Source: QYOJ01 sp043806735 (GTDB lineage Bacteria; Bacteroidota; Bacteroidia; Bacteroidales; FEN-979). Taken from it: a DNA stretch of 64,000 nt. The notes under the pieces are model-generated. The model ran no database searches and was not told the DNA's origin. It worked only from the letters and a program-made list of their open reading frames with translations. The position numbers and the translations under genes were made by a program. Shown here one piece after another: positions 35,715 through 44,164 of the stretch (the stretch's first letter is position 1; the number at the start of each line of letters is the position of its first letter). The stretch is taken from contig JAZDGR010000023.1 in NCBI GenBank assembly GCA_043806735.1, forward strand, positions 9,075 through 73,074, in the 5' to 3' direction.

Positions 35715-37142
35715 ATGATATTCAAACCCGAACAGTTGCGCATAAAAGACCAGCGGATGAAGCCTTTCATTGACCCTGCTGAACTATGGAATCTCATCCA
35801 TCCCACGCGAAGTTCGAAACAGCGGATCAGGGAGGTGATCTCAAAAAGTCTTGCCAAGAACCGCCTGACCCTGGAAGAAACGGCAATACTGATTAATGCG
35901 ACCGATCCCGAACTGATCCATGAAATTAAGGAGGGGGCCCGGTCGCTGAAAGAGAAGGTATATGGTCAGCGAATCGTTCTGTTTGCCCCTCTTTACATCG
36001 GGAACCTATGTACGAACAACTGTACCTACTGCGGCTTCAAAGCCGATAATCTAACCGTGAAGCGGGTTACGCTGAGCCGGGATGAGCTTGTTGAACAGGT
36101 CAAAGCCCTGGAAGATGCAGGTCAGAAAAGGCTGATTCTTGTGTATGGAGAACATCCAAAATACGATGCGCGGTTTATCGCAGAGACTGTCGGAATTGTA
36201 TATTCCGTTAAATCAGGTCCCGGGGAGATCCGCAGAGTCAATGTCAACGCGGCCCCTCTTGATGTTGACGGTTTCCGCATCGTCAAGGACGCCCGGATCG
36301 GGAGCTATCAGATCTTCCAGGAAACCTATCATGAAGAAACCTATAGCAAAGTTCACCTGAGTGGAGTCAAGCGGAATTACGAATGGCGGCTGACAGCTCT
36401 GGACCGCGCCCAGGAGGCCGGGATCGACGACGTAGGGATAGGCGCTCTGTTTGGCCTGTATGACTGGCGTTTCGAGGTACTCGGACTGGCGCGTCACACG
36501 AACCACCTGGAGGCAGTTTACCATGTTGGGCCCCACACGATCTCTTTTCCCAGGGTCCAGTATGCTTCGCAGCTGAATATGGACAAAAGGCACCTTGTCA
36601 GCGATGCCGATTTTACGCGGCTGGTCGCTATCCTGAGACTGGCCGTGCCCTATACCGGACTGATCCTTACAGCGAGGGAGCCGGCGGAAATCCGGAACGA
36701 GATCCTTCAATTCGGGGTATCACAGATTGATGGCGGTACCAACATTGAGATGGGCGGGTACGCAAACAAGATGGCACATGAACAGGATCTTGACCTGGAG
36801 CAGTTCCAGATCAACGACAACCGCTCGCTGAATGAGATTATGGATGAACTGATCGAACATCATTATATCCCCTCGTTTTGTACCGCCTGCTACCGGTTGG
36901 GCCGGACAGGCGAGCACTTTATGGAATTCTCCGTACCGGGATTCATCAAGCGGTATTGCCAACCGAATGCGTTGATGACCCTTGCGGAGTACCTGGAGGA
37001 CTATGCACCGGCGGCAACAAAAGAAAAGGGATACCGGTTGATCGAGGAAAAACTACATGCAATGGAGCCGGATAATTTCAAGGAAAAGCTGTTGGGTAAA
37101 TTGCAGGAAATCAAAAAAGGTAAACGGGATCTGTATTTATGA
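35715..37142 (+). CDS. hydG: [FeFe]-hydrogenase maturase HydG (radical SAM tyrosine lyase)
   Basis: It cleaves tyrosine to make the CO and CN ligands of the hydrogenase H-cluster. The 475-residue protein has the radical SAM motif CTNNCTYC (C-x3-C-x2-C) and a second C-terminal cluster site C-x2-C-x22-C (FCTACYRLG through KRYC), which separates HydG from ThiH. ATG 35715 is preferred to the upstream frame, which overlaps the EamA gene. HydE, HydF and hydrogenase genes are not in the window. It points to anaerobic hydrogen metabolism. Confidence 0.93.
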   Translation: MIFKPEQLRIKDQRMKPFIDPAELWNLIHPTRSSKQRIREVISKSLAKNRLTLEETAILINATDPELIHEIKEGARSLKEKVYGQRIVLFAPLYIGNLCTNNCTYCGFKADNLTVKRVTLSRDELVEQVKALEDAGQKRLILVYGEHPKYDARFIAETVGIVYSVKSGPGEIRRVNVNAAPLDVDGFRIVKDARIGSYQIFQETYHEETYSKVHLSGVKRNYEWRLTALDRAQEAGIDDVGIGALFGLYDWRFEVLGLARHTNHLEAVYHVGPHTISFPRVQYASQLNMDKRHLVSDADFTRLVAILRLAVPYTGLILTAREPAEIRNEILQFGVSQIDGGTNIEMGGYANKMAHEQDLDLEQFQINDNRSLNEIMDELIEHHYIPSFCTACYRLGRTGEHFMEFSVPGFIKRYCQPNALMTLAEYLEDYAPAATKEKGYRLIEEKLHAMEPDNFKEKLLGKLQEIKKGKRDLYL

Positions 37143-37172
37143 CCACAGAACTTAGAATATGATAGACCTGTC

Positions 37173-38447
37173 ATGAGGAAAAAAGACAAGAAACTACTCA
37201 GCAAGGAGTTCCTGAATTACTACCTGATCTCATCCATCCCCTCTATGAGGTGGGGATTGATTGCAAACCTTCTGTTATTTGTTGTGTTTGCTGTCATCAA
37301 TGAAGTTGTCTTCCCTGACCTGGCAAGCAAAAAGTTTTTTCTAAAGTTTGGGATTATCATTCCCTTCTTTTTACTCGCTATTGTGGTCTTATATATCCGG
37401 AGACTGCGGCCATGGCTTTCTGCCATCTTTCTTGTGATTAACCTGATTCTCTGTGCTGCAATTTTCTGGGTCGGATTTTCTTCAGACACAATGCAACCAG
37501 GCTATGAGTATTATTTTGCCTGGGTGATTCTCATGATCATCGGTTTGTTCACTTTTTACCGGCTCCGGTTTTCCACTTTGCTTATCCTTGGAGGGCTTCA
37601 GCTTATTGCCTATTTACTTGCCACCATTTTGAATCACTCGTTCAGAGACCATTTTTCCGAATCCCTGAACAACCTCTTCTTTATCCTTGGGGCTTCAACC
37701 GTGGGTTTTTTTATTGCCTATACATTTCAGCTATTGAACAAGAAGAACTTTCTTCATCAGAAATCTTTGGATGCACAGTACCGAAGACTCATGAACGATT
37801 ACAAGGAGAAGGTCGTCATGGAAAAAGAACTGCTGGAAGCATCTCAACAGAAGGTGATCATGATGAAGGAGATCCATCACCGGGTCAAGAACAACCTGGC
37901 AATTGTTATCAGCATGCTCAGCCTCCAGATGCGGCACAATCCCAATCCTGAGCTTCGAAAGATCATCCGCGACATTGAAATGAGGATCCGCTCGATGGCC
38001 CTGATCCATGAGCACCTGTACCGGTCGGAGAACCTTAACCGGATTCCCCTGGATCAGTACCTGAGGTCTCTTTCAACTATCATACTAAGTACGTTCTCCG
38101 CATCGGAAATCAATCTTGACCTGGATTTAGATCCTCTCGAAGCATCCATTGAAACGGCTCTTCCCATTGGTCTGATCACCAATGAACTGATCACCAATTC
38201 GGTAAAATACGCCTTCGCCGAGGGAGTCGAAGGCTCTATCCGGCTGTCTCTTAAGCGGCAGAAATCCAATCAGATTGAGCTGGTTATTTCGGATAATGGG
38301 ATCGGATTGCCGGCGAACTTTGATTTTACCAAGGCAACCACCTTGGGGATGTTCATCACCCGGCTCCTGGTCGAACAGCTGAATGCCAAGCTGACAGTCG
38401 GAAAGGGGAATGGGGCCTCGTTCTCGATCGTATTTACACAAGTGTGA
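37173..38447 (+). CDS. Membrane histidine kinase (HisKA_2 type)
   Basis: A 424-residue protein with about six N-terminal transmembrane helices (to about residue 190), a short coiled coil, a HisKA_2 dimerisation domain with phospho-accepting H235 in MKEIHHRVKNNLAIV, and an ATPase domain (NELITNSVKYAF, SDNGIGLP). No sensor fold is recognised. No response regulator is adjacent. It overlaps the convergent arcC gene by 14 nt. Confidence 0.88.
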   Translation: MRKKDKKLLSKEFLNYYLISSIPSMRWGLIANLLLFVVFAVINEVVFPDLASKKFFLKFGIIIPFFLLAIVVLYIRRLRPWLSAIFLVINLILCAAIFWVGFSSDTMQPGYEYYFAWVILMIIGLFTFYRLRFSTLLILGGLQLIAYLLATILNHSFRDHFSESLNNLFFILGASTVGFFIAYTFQLLNKKNFLHQKSLDAQYRRLMNDYKEKVVMEKELLEASQQKVIMMKEIHHRVKNNLAIVISMLSLQMRHNPNPELRKIIRDIEMRIRSMALIHEHLYRSENLNRIPLDQYLRSLSTIILSTFSASEINLDLDLDPLEASIETALPIGLITNELITNSVKYAFAEGVEGSIRLSLKRQKSNQIELVISDNGIGLPANFDFTKATTLGMFITRLLVEQLNAKLTVGKGNGASFSIVFTQV

Positions 38448-39375
38448 TCCTCGTACCGCCGTTATCGATTCCCAGCATGGTGGTTTTTGTAATGATGGTG
38501 TCTTTCCCCGACCGTTCTACAAAATGAATGGCAGCCCTGATTTTCGGGCCCATGCTTCCATCGGGAAACTGGCCTGCTTCCAGGTATCTTTTGGCTTCTG
38601 CAATGGGTATCCTGTCCAAACTCTTTTCCTGGGGGGTATTATAATTGATGCAAACTTTCGGCACATCGGTAAGAATAAATAATTTATCGGCGTTTATCTG
38701 GGAAGCGAGCAAAGCCGATGCCAGGTCTTTGTCAATGACCGCATCAATTCCCTGAAGTTTGTTCGGGGCCACGAAAAAAACAGGAATTCCGCCCCCTCCA
38801 ACCGCGATGACAATCTGTCCCTCCCGGGCAATCCGCTCGATGGTTTTCCGGTTCATGATCACCAGGGGCGTGGGGGAGGCGACCACTTTTCGCCAGCCCC
38901 TTCCCCTGGCGTCTTCGGCGAAGAGGGAACCGGTGTCTTTCGACATCCGGTCGGCCTCTTCCTTTGTGTAATAGGGGCCGATTGGTTTTGTGGGTTTCTC
39001 GAACGCAGGATCGTCTTTATTCACCAGTACCCGGGTTGTTATTGTGATGACATCCCGCTCAATGTCATGTACCTGCAACACATTCTTCAGCTGTTGTTCG
39101 ATGATGTAGCCAATGAAACCCTGGGAGTAAGCTACGCAGATATCGAGGGGCATTTCGGGGATGCCGAACAGTTTATCACCGGCCGCATTGGCCAGCATGA
39201 TATTCCCAACCTGCGGACCATTTCCATGAGTAATGACGATATTGTATCCCCGTTTGAGCAGTTTTACCAGACATTCGGAAGTCGCTGCCGCATTCGTTTC
39301 CTGGTCGTCGATTGTCCCTTTCTGCCCGCTTTGCAACAGCGCATTGCCTCCTAAAGCAACTACAGCAAGTTTCAT
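38434..39375 (-). CDS. arcC: Carbamate kinase
   Basis: The 313-residue amino-acid-kinase-fold enzyme makes ATP from carbamoyl phosphate. VVALGGNALLQ, VITHGNGPQVGNI, GGGGIPVF and the aspartates of DAVIDKDLASALLA are present. It normally ends the arginine deiminase or purine/allantoin routes, but arcA and arcB are not nearby. Confidence 0.95.
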   Translation of the reverse strand: MKLAVVALGGNALLQSGQKGTIDDQETNAAATSECLVKLLKRGYNIVITHGNGPQVGNIMLANAAGDKLFGIPEMPLDICVAYSQGFIGYIIEQQLKNVLQVHDIERDVITITTRVLVNKDDPAFEKPTKPIGPYYTKEEADRMSKDTGSLFAEDARGRGWRKVVASPTPLVIMNRKTIERIAREGQIVIAVGGGGIPVFFVAPNKLQGIDAVIDKDLASALLASQINADKLFILTDVPKVCINYNTPQEKSLDRIPIAEAKRYLEAGQFPDGSMGPKIRAAIHFVERSGKDTIITKTTMLGIDNGGTRITLV

Positions 39376-39443
39376 GATTGTTTTCTATATGTGTTGCAAA
39401 GGTAGAAATTTTTTATGAATCAATTTTCTTACTTTCGCTCCGC

Positions 39444-40322
39444 ATGAAAAACCAGCGGAAAGCCTACCTCTTTGCCCTGAGCGCCATACTGTGCTGGTGC
39501 ACTATTGGTTCGGCGACCAAACTCTCGTTGAGGTACATCGATTTCGTCCAGTTGCTATTGTTCTCCAACCTGGTGGCTGTCCTCGTGTTGTTTTGTACAC
39601 TATGGGGACAGAAGAACCTGGCGTTGCTGGCCTCTTTTTCACGGCGAGCCTGGTTTCGTTCCGCTTTCCTGGGTTTGCTCAATCCATTTCTTTACTATAT
39701 TGTGCTGTTTGTTGCCTACGATTTGTTGCAGGCTCAGGAGGCCGGAACCCTGAATTACATCTGGCCTATCCTGCTGGTTCTCCTGTCCATTCCGCTTCTC
39801 CATCAAAAAATCAGCCTTTGGAGCATTGCAGCGATCCTGATCAGTTTTACCGGGCTTTTTATCATCTCCACGCACGGAGATATTCTCGGACTTTCGTTCT
39901 CCAGTCCGCTCGGAGTGCTCCTGGCTTTCGGAAGTGCGGTTTTCTGGGCTTTATACTGGATCCTTAATATGAAAGATCCGCGGGATGACGTAGCGAAACT
40001 GTTTCTCAACTTCCTGTTTGGATTCCTTTACATCCTCATTGTCTACCTGGCGAGAGCAGAATTCAGCATCCCTTCGTGGCAAGGAATTGCCGGATCCGTC
40101 TATCTAGGTATTTTCGAAATGGGCCTTACATTTTTGCTCTGGTTACGGGCGCTGAGTTATTCGGTGACAACAGCAAAAGTTTCAAACCTCATTTATATTT
40201 CTCCCTTCCTGTCACTGATCATCATCCGGTTTGCTGTAGGGGAAACTATCCTGGTTTCAACCGTAACCGGACTTGTTTTTATCGTCGCAGGGATTATTCT
40301 GCAGCAATATCTTCGGAAGTAA
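39444..40322 (+). CDS. EamA/DMT-family transporter
   Basis: Starting at ATG 39444 the 292-residue protein has about ten membrane helices in two EamA repeats (FALSAILCWCTIGSATKLSLRYIDFVQLLLFSNLVAVLVLF; GVLLAFGSAVFWALYWILNMK). It is only distantly like the transporter at 34772. The final codons and stop are part of a perfect 18-bp palindrome. Confidence 0.87.
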   Translation: MKNQRKAYLFALSAILCWCTIGSATKLSLRYIDFVQLLLFSNLVAVLVLFCTLWGQKNLALLASFSRRAWFRSAFLGLLNPFLYYIVLFVAYDLLQAQEAGTLNYIWPILLVLLSIPLLHQKISLWSIAAILISFTGLFIISTHGDILGLSFSSPLGVLLAFGSAVFWALYWILNMKDPRDDVAKLFLNFLFGFLYILIVYLARAEFSIPSWQGIAGSVYLGIFEMGLTFLLWLRALSYSVTTAKVSNLIYISPFLSLIIIRFAVGETILVSTVTGLVFIVAGIILQQYLRK

Positions 40323-40331
40323 TTACTTCCG
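40314..40331. promoter_or_regulatory. 18-bp perfect palindrome between eamA and mtaB
   Basis: CGGAAGTAATTACTTCCG is its own reverse complement. It covers the eamA stop codon and abuts the mtaB -7 box. It could act as an operator, or as a hairpin (7-bp stem, AATT loop) followed by a T-run, that is, a terminator. Confidence 0.5.
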
Positions 40332-40339
40332 TATTTTTG
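40332..40339 (+). promoter_or_regulatory. -7 box (TATTTTTG) of mtaB
   Basis: An exact TAnnTTTG ends 4 nt before the mtaB ATG, so the transcript would be nearly or fully leaderless. Confidence 0.5.
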
Positions 40340-40343
40340 CAGG

Positions 40344-41615
40344 ATGAAACCCACCATCGCGTTTCACCATTTTGGCTGTAAAGTAAATTTTGCGGAGGCC
40401 TCAGCCCTTTCCCGGCAGTTCAGAGAAAAAGGATATCTTCTTGCCGGCTTCCACGAAAAAGCCGACATTTATGTGATCAGCAGTTGTGTGGTGACGTCGG
40501 CTGCAGAGAAGAAATGCAAGGCGGCGATCCGTCAGGCAAACCGGTTGAATCCGGATGCCCGTATTGCGGTCATCGGCTGCTTCCCCGAACTCAAAGCCGA
40601 TGAAGTCGCAGCGATGCAAGGTGTGGATGTCGTGTTGGGGCACAGCGCAAAATTTAATCTATTGGAGGAATTAGAGGGAAGAGGGAAGAAGGAAGAGGGA
40701 AGAAGGAAGAGTCATGATTTCATCCCTGCGTATTCTTCGGAAGAGCGAACGCGCGTCTTTCTGAAAATCCAGGACGGATGTGATTACTATTGCGCCTACT
40801 GTGCGATTCCCCTGGCACGGGGAAACAGCCGGAGCGACACCATTGATCATCTCTTGAAGGAGGCGGCTGAAATCGTTTCATCAGGTGTTAAAGAGTTTGT
40901 GCTGACAGGTGTCAACATAGGAGACTTCGGGAAACAAAACGGGGAGACATTTTACGAGCTTATATCCCGCCTTGAGCAAGAGATATCTGTGCCGCGGATC
41001 CGGATTTCATCCATCGAACCCGATCTTTTATCGGATGAGATTATTGAGCTGGTCGCTTCCTCCGGAAAGTTTCTCCCCCATTTTCATATCCCCCTGCAAT
41101 CAGGTTCCAATAAGATCCTGAAAGCCATGAAACGGAAATATACACAGGAACTATATGCCGACCGTATTGACAAGATCCGTTCACGGATGCCGTTTGCCTG
41201 TATTGCTGCGGATGTGATAGTGGGTTTCCCGGGAGAAACGGATGAGGATTTCACCGAGACTGTTGACTTTGTGAAAACGACTGCCGTTTCGTATGTGCAC
41301 GTTTTTTCATATAGCCGCAGGGAAAACACCCTCGCGGCAAAATCAGCCGAAAACTGCTCTCCGGCCGAAAAGAAAAGAAGAAGTGACCAATTGCATGATT
41401 TGTCGGACAGAAAGAAAACCCGGTTTTACCAATCCAACAGAGGACGGGAAGTCTCTGTTTTGTTCGAATCTGATAATAAGGATGGCTTTATGCATGGATT
41501 CTCAGAGAACTATCTCAAGGTGAAAACGCCCTATACCCCACGACTGGTGAATGAGATCCGGCGAGTGAAACTGGAGCAGCTAGAAGAGGATCTGACGTAT
41601 GTGGTGAGGTGGTGA
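40344..41615 (+). CDS. mtaB: tRNA t6A37 methylthiotransferase MtaB
   Basis: It converts t6A37 to ms2t6A37 in tRNAs reading ANN codons. The 423-residue protein has an N-terminal UPF0004 domain with cluster cysteines C12, C48 and C79, the radical SAM motif C146-x3-C150-x2-C153 and a C-terminal TRAM-like region. Residues about 111-122 (EGRGKKEEGRRK), in the linker between the two domains, are encoded by a 7-nt tandem array. The last residues (VVRW) are encoded by an 8-nt array. Both look like add-ons tolerated at flexible sites. Confidence 0.94.
   Translation: MKPTIAFHHFGCKVNFAEASALSRQFREKGYLLAGFHEKADIYVISSCVVTSAAEKKCKAAIRQANRLNPDARIAVIGCFPELKADEVAAMQGVDVVLGHSAKFNLLEELEGRGKKEEGRRKSHDFIPAYSSEERTRVFLKIQDGCDYYCAYCAIPLARGNSRSDTIDHLLKEAAEIVSSGVKEFVLTGVNIGDFGKQNGETFYELISRLEQEISVPRIRISSIEPDLLSDEIIELVASSGKFLPHFHIPLQSGSNKILKAMKRKYTQELYADRIDKIRSRMPFACIAADVIVGFPGETDEDFTETVDFVKTTAVSYVHVFSYSRRENTLAAKSAENCSPAEKKRRSDQLHDLSDRKKTRFYQSNRGREVSVLFESDNKDGFMHGFSENYLKVKTPYTPRLVNEIRRVKLEQLEEDLTYVVRW
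40674..40708 (+). repeat. Tandem array, 7-nt period, five units, inside mtaB
   Basis: Units: gagggaa, gagggaa, gaaggaa, gagggaa, gaaggaa. It is the reverse-complement type of the array at 23488. Confidence 0.85.
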
Positions 41616-41638
41616 TGTGGTGATATGGTGATATGGTG
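41599..41638 (+). repeat. Tandem array, 8-nt period, five units, over the mtaB stop
   Basis: Units: atgtggtg, aggtggtg, atgtggtg, atatggtg, atatggtg. The mtaB stop (41613-41615) lies within it. Same unit type as 2340 and 19408. Confidence 0.85.
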
Positions 41639-41673
41639 TAAAGTGCTGATTGATAAGTAGATTATTTTGGATT

Positions 41674-41694
41674 CTTAATTCGTAATTCATAATT
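41674..41694 (+). repeat. Tandem array, 7-nt period, three units, upstream of lgt
   Basis: Units: cttaatt, cgtaatt, cataatt. A further seven bases, aaaccat, end in the lgt start codon. Confidence 0.6.
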
Positions 41695-41699
41695 AAACC

Positions 41700-43640
41700 A
41701 TGTTTCCCCGAATCAGTGACTTACTCAACTATTTGCTTGGGACAAACCTGGACATCCCCATCCAGAGCTATGGCTTCCTGGTGGCCCTGGCGTTTGTTGT
41801 CGCGGCTCTTGTGCTCTATCTCGAACTGAAACGGAAAGAAAAGGTCGGACAGATTGCTTCTCAGCAGAAAAAAATACTGAAGGGAGGACCTGTTTCATTC
41901 CAGGAGTTGTTTTTTTCTTCGTTGTTCGGGTTCCTTCTCGGGTGGAAAGGGGTTGGTTTGATCCTGGATTACTCTGTGTTCAGCCAGAATCCCCAGGATT
42001 ATATCCTCTCCGGGGAAGGCAGTTTGCTGGCGGGGATTGTGCTTGCTGCTGCGTTTGCCGGTTATGGGTATTCCAAGAAACGGAAAGAACGGCTTGAAAA
42101 GCCCGTTTGGGTTGAAGTAACCGTCCATCCCTACCAATTGACCGGAAATATCCTGCTTGTCGCCGCAATATTTGGACTGATCGGATCGAAAATTTTCGAT
42201 ACTATCGAACACCTGCAGGACCTTTTTCAGGATCCTGTCGGGAACCTGTTTTCCTTTTCAGGGCTCTCATTTTACGGGGGATTAATCGTAGCAGCAGTTA
42301 CCGTCGTTTGGTATGCAAAAAAACACGGCATCCGGTTTCCTCATATCGCCGATACCGTGGCACCGGCATTGATCCTTGCATACGCAGTCGGCCGCATCGG
42401 ATGCCAGCTCTCCGGCGACGGATGCTGGGGGGTAGAGAATCCTCATCCGATGCCGAATTGGCTTCGTTTTCTTCCGGAGTGGGTATGGAGGTTTCAGTAC
42501 CCTCATAACGTAATTGACGACGGGGTCCCGATTCCGGATTGTACGGTCTCCCATTGCTTTGTCTTACCGGCTCCGGTTTACCCAACTCCCCTGTATGAAA
42601 CCCTGATGGGATTGGTCATTTTCGCGATCCTTTGGAGTATCCGGAAGAAACTGAAGACTCCGGGGTATCTCTTTTCGGTTTACCTTATTCTGAACGGTTT
42701 CGAACGATTCCTGATTGAACAGATCCGAATCAATAAGCCCTATGATCTGTTTGGCATGAAACTGACGCAGGCGGAAGGGATCGCCATGGTGCTGATGCTG
42801 CTGGGAGCGGTGGGGTTTTGGTATTTCACGATTCACGATTCACGCAAAACTATGATTAACCTAGAACAGTTAACCTTTTCCGTTTGCCGGCTTTGCGAGG
42901 AGACCGGAGAGTTCATCCGGCAGGAAGCGCATCGGTTTAAACAGTCGGATATCCGGGAGAAGAGTCCTGCCAACTTCGTCACTTATGTGGATGAGCAGGC
43001 CGAGCAACGGCTGATGGAAGGCTTATCGCGGCTCATTCCGGGGAGCGGTTTCATCGCAGAGGAGAGTCGGCCGATTCCCGCGGGTGAGTTTACCTGGATC
43101 ATCGACCCGCTCGACGGAACCACCAATTATATCCACGGAATCCCCCTCTACAGCATCAGTGTGGCGCTAATGAAGGGCGATGTTATCGTATCCGGCGTCG
43201 TTTACGAAGCGAGGCAGAACGAGTTGTTTTTTACCTGGGAAAAAGCTCCGTCTCATCTCAACGGACGGGTGATAAGGGTTTCCGAAACCTGCCTGATCAG
43301 CGATGGTTTGTTCGCCACGGGGTTTCCCTATTACGATTACAGCCGGCTGAATGAATACATGGAATTCTTTAAGTTCCTGATGCAGCATTCCCGGGGTGTC
43401 CGACGCCTGGGGTCCGCTGCTGCTGACCTGGCTTACGTAGCCTGCGGGCGGTTTGATGGATTTTATGAATACGGACTCAGTCCCTGGGATGTAGCAGCAG
43501 GTTCCTTGCTGGTCAGGAATGCCGGAGGCAACGTCTGTGATTTCAAAGGAGGTGAACATTTCCTGTTTGGAAAGGAACTCATTGCAACCAACCAAAATGT
43601 TCACCAACTTTTCCTTGAAAACTTTGGAGACTATTTTTAG
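41700..43640 (+). CDS. lgt: Fusion of prolipoprotein diacylglyceryl transferase (Lgt) and inositol monophosphatase
   Basis: A single 646-codon frame. Residues 1 to about 375 are a membrane Lgt that adds diacylglycerol to lipoproteins (IQSYGFLVALAFVVAA, GLSFYGGLIVA, YAVGRIGCQLSGDGCWG, YPTPLYE). Residues 385-646 (MINLEQLTFSVCRLCEETG) are a complete inositol-monophosphatase-family enzyme with metal-binding AEE, WIIDPLDGTTNYIHG and SPWDVAAGSLL. The join (residues 376-384) is encoded by a 7-nt tandem array that carries the frame across where a stop would be expected. The ATG at 42852 could still start a separate phosphatase. A single polypeptide would hold the phosphatase at the inner membrane. 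Confidence 0.87.
   Translation: MFPRISDLLNYLLGTNLDIPIQSYGFLVALAFVVAALVLYLELKRKEKVGQIASQQKKILKGGPVSFQELFFSSLFGFLLGWKGVGLILDYSVFSQNPQDYILSGEGSLLAGIVLAAAFAGYGYSKKRKERLEKPVWVEVTVHPYQLTGNILLVAAIFGLIGSKIFDTIEHLQDLFQDPVGNLFSFSGLSFYGGLIVAAVTVVWYAKKHGIRFPHIADTVAPALILAYAVGRIGCQLSGDGCWGVENPHPMPNWLRFLPEWVWRFQYPHNVIDDGVPIPDCTVSHCFVLPAPVYPTPLYETLMGLVIFAILWSIRKKLKTPGYLFSVYLILNGFERFLIEQIRINKPYDLFGMKLTQAEGIAMVLMLLGAVGFWYFTIHDSRKTMINLEQLTFSVCRLCEETGEFIRQEAHRFKQSDIREKSPANFVTYVDEQAEQRLMEGLSRLIPGSGFIAEESRPIPAGEFTWIIDPLDGTTNYIHGIPLYSISVALMKGDVIVSGVVYEARQNELFFTWEKAPSHLNGRVIRVSETCLISDGLFATGFPYYDYSRLNEYMEFFKFLMQHSRGVRRLGSAAADLAYVACGRFDGFYEYGLSPWDVAAGSLLVRNAGGNVCDFKGGEHFLFGKELIATNQNVHQLFLENFGDYF
42824..42844 (+). repeat. 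Tandem array, 7-nt period, three units, at the Lgt-IMPase junction
   Basis: Units: tttcacg, attcacg, attcacg. It falls exactly between the two enzyme domains, 7 nt before the ATG at 42852. Confidence 0.75.
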
Positions 43641-43648
43641 CTACGTAT

Positions 43649-44164
43649 ATGCATCCACGAATCGAAATTATTCAGGGAGATATTACTCAACTTCCGGTTG
43701 ACGCGATTGTCAATGCAGCCAACCGAAGTTTACTCGGCGGAGGGGGCGTCGACGGAGCCATTCACCGGGCTGCCGGGAAGCAGCTTCTTGACGCCTGCAA
43801 GCTACTGGGGGGATGTGAAACAGGGAAGGCAAAGATTACTCCCGGATTTAATCTTCCGGCCAGGTTTGTAATCCATACAGTTGGACCTGTATGGAACGGA
43901 GGAAACTATGGTGAAGCGGCGCAACTGGCAAACTGTTATCGCATTTGCCTGATGCTGGCCTCTGAAAATGAATGCCGGACCCTTGCCTTTCCGAACATCA
44001 GCACCGGTGTATACAGATTTCCGAAGAGGTTGGCAGCGGAAATCGCAGATAAAGAAGTGAAAAAGTATCTTATGCATTACAAAATCCCGGAAAAAATTTT
44101 CTTTGTTTGCTTTGATGCAGAGAATTATGAAATATATCGGGAGCTGATTGATCGTGAATCGTGA
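43649..44164 (+). CDS. Macrodomain protein (O-acetyl-ADP-ribose deacetylase-like)
   Basis: A 171-residue macrodomain of the YmdB/MacroD type: IEIIQGDITQLPVDAIVNAANRSLLGGGGVDGAIHRAAG, PARFVIHTVGP and FPNISTGVYRFP. By family it hydrolyses O-acetyl-ADP-ribose or removes mono-ADP-ribose. It sits 8 nt after the fusion gene and overlaps the next start (GTGA), so it is probably cotranscribed. No partner ADP-ribosyltransferase (DarT) is present. Confidence 0.92.
   Translation: MHPRIEIIQGDITQLPVDAIVNAANRSLLGGGGVDGAIHRAAGKQLLDACKLLGGCETGKAKITPGFNLPARFVIHTVGPVWNGGNYGEAAQLANCYRICLMLASENECRTLAFPNISTGVYRFPKRLAAEIADKEVKKYLMHYKIPEKIFFVCFDAENYEIYRELIDRES

Noticed and set aside
34772..40322. The two EamA transporters as a recent duplication
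   Set aside because: Their sequences share only the general fold and little identity by eye.
43649..44164. Macrodomain protein as DarG of a DarTG toxin-antitoxin pair
   Set aside because: No DarT-like ADP-ribosyltransferase is adjacent; neighbours are Lgt-IMPase and an outer-membrane protein.
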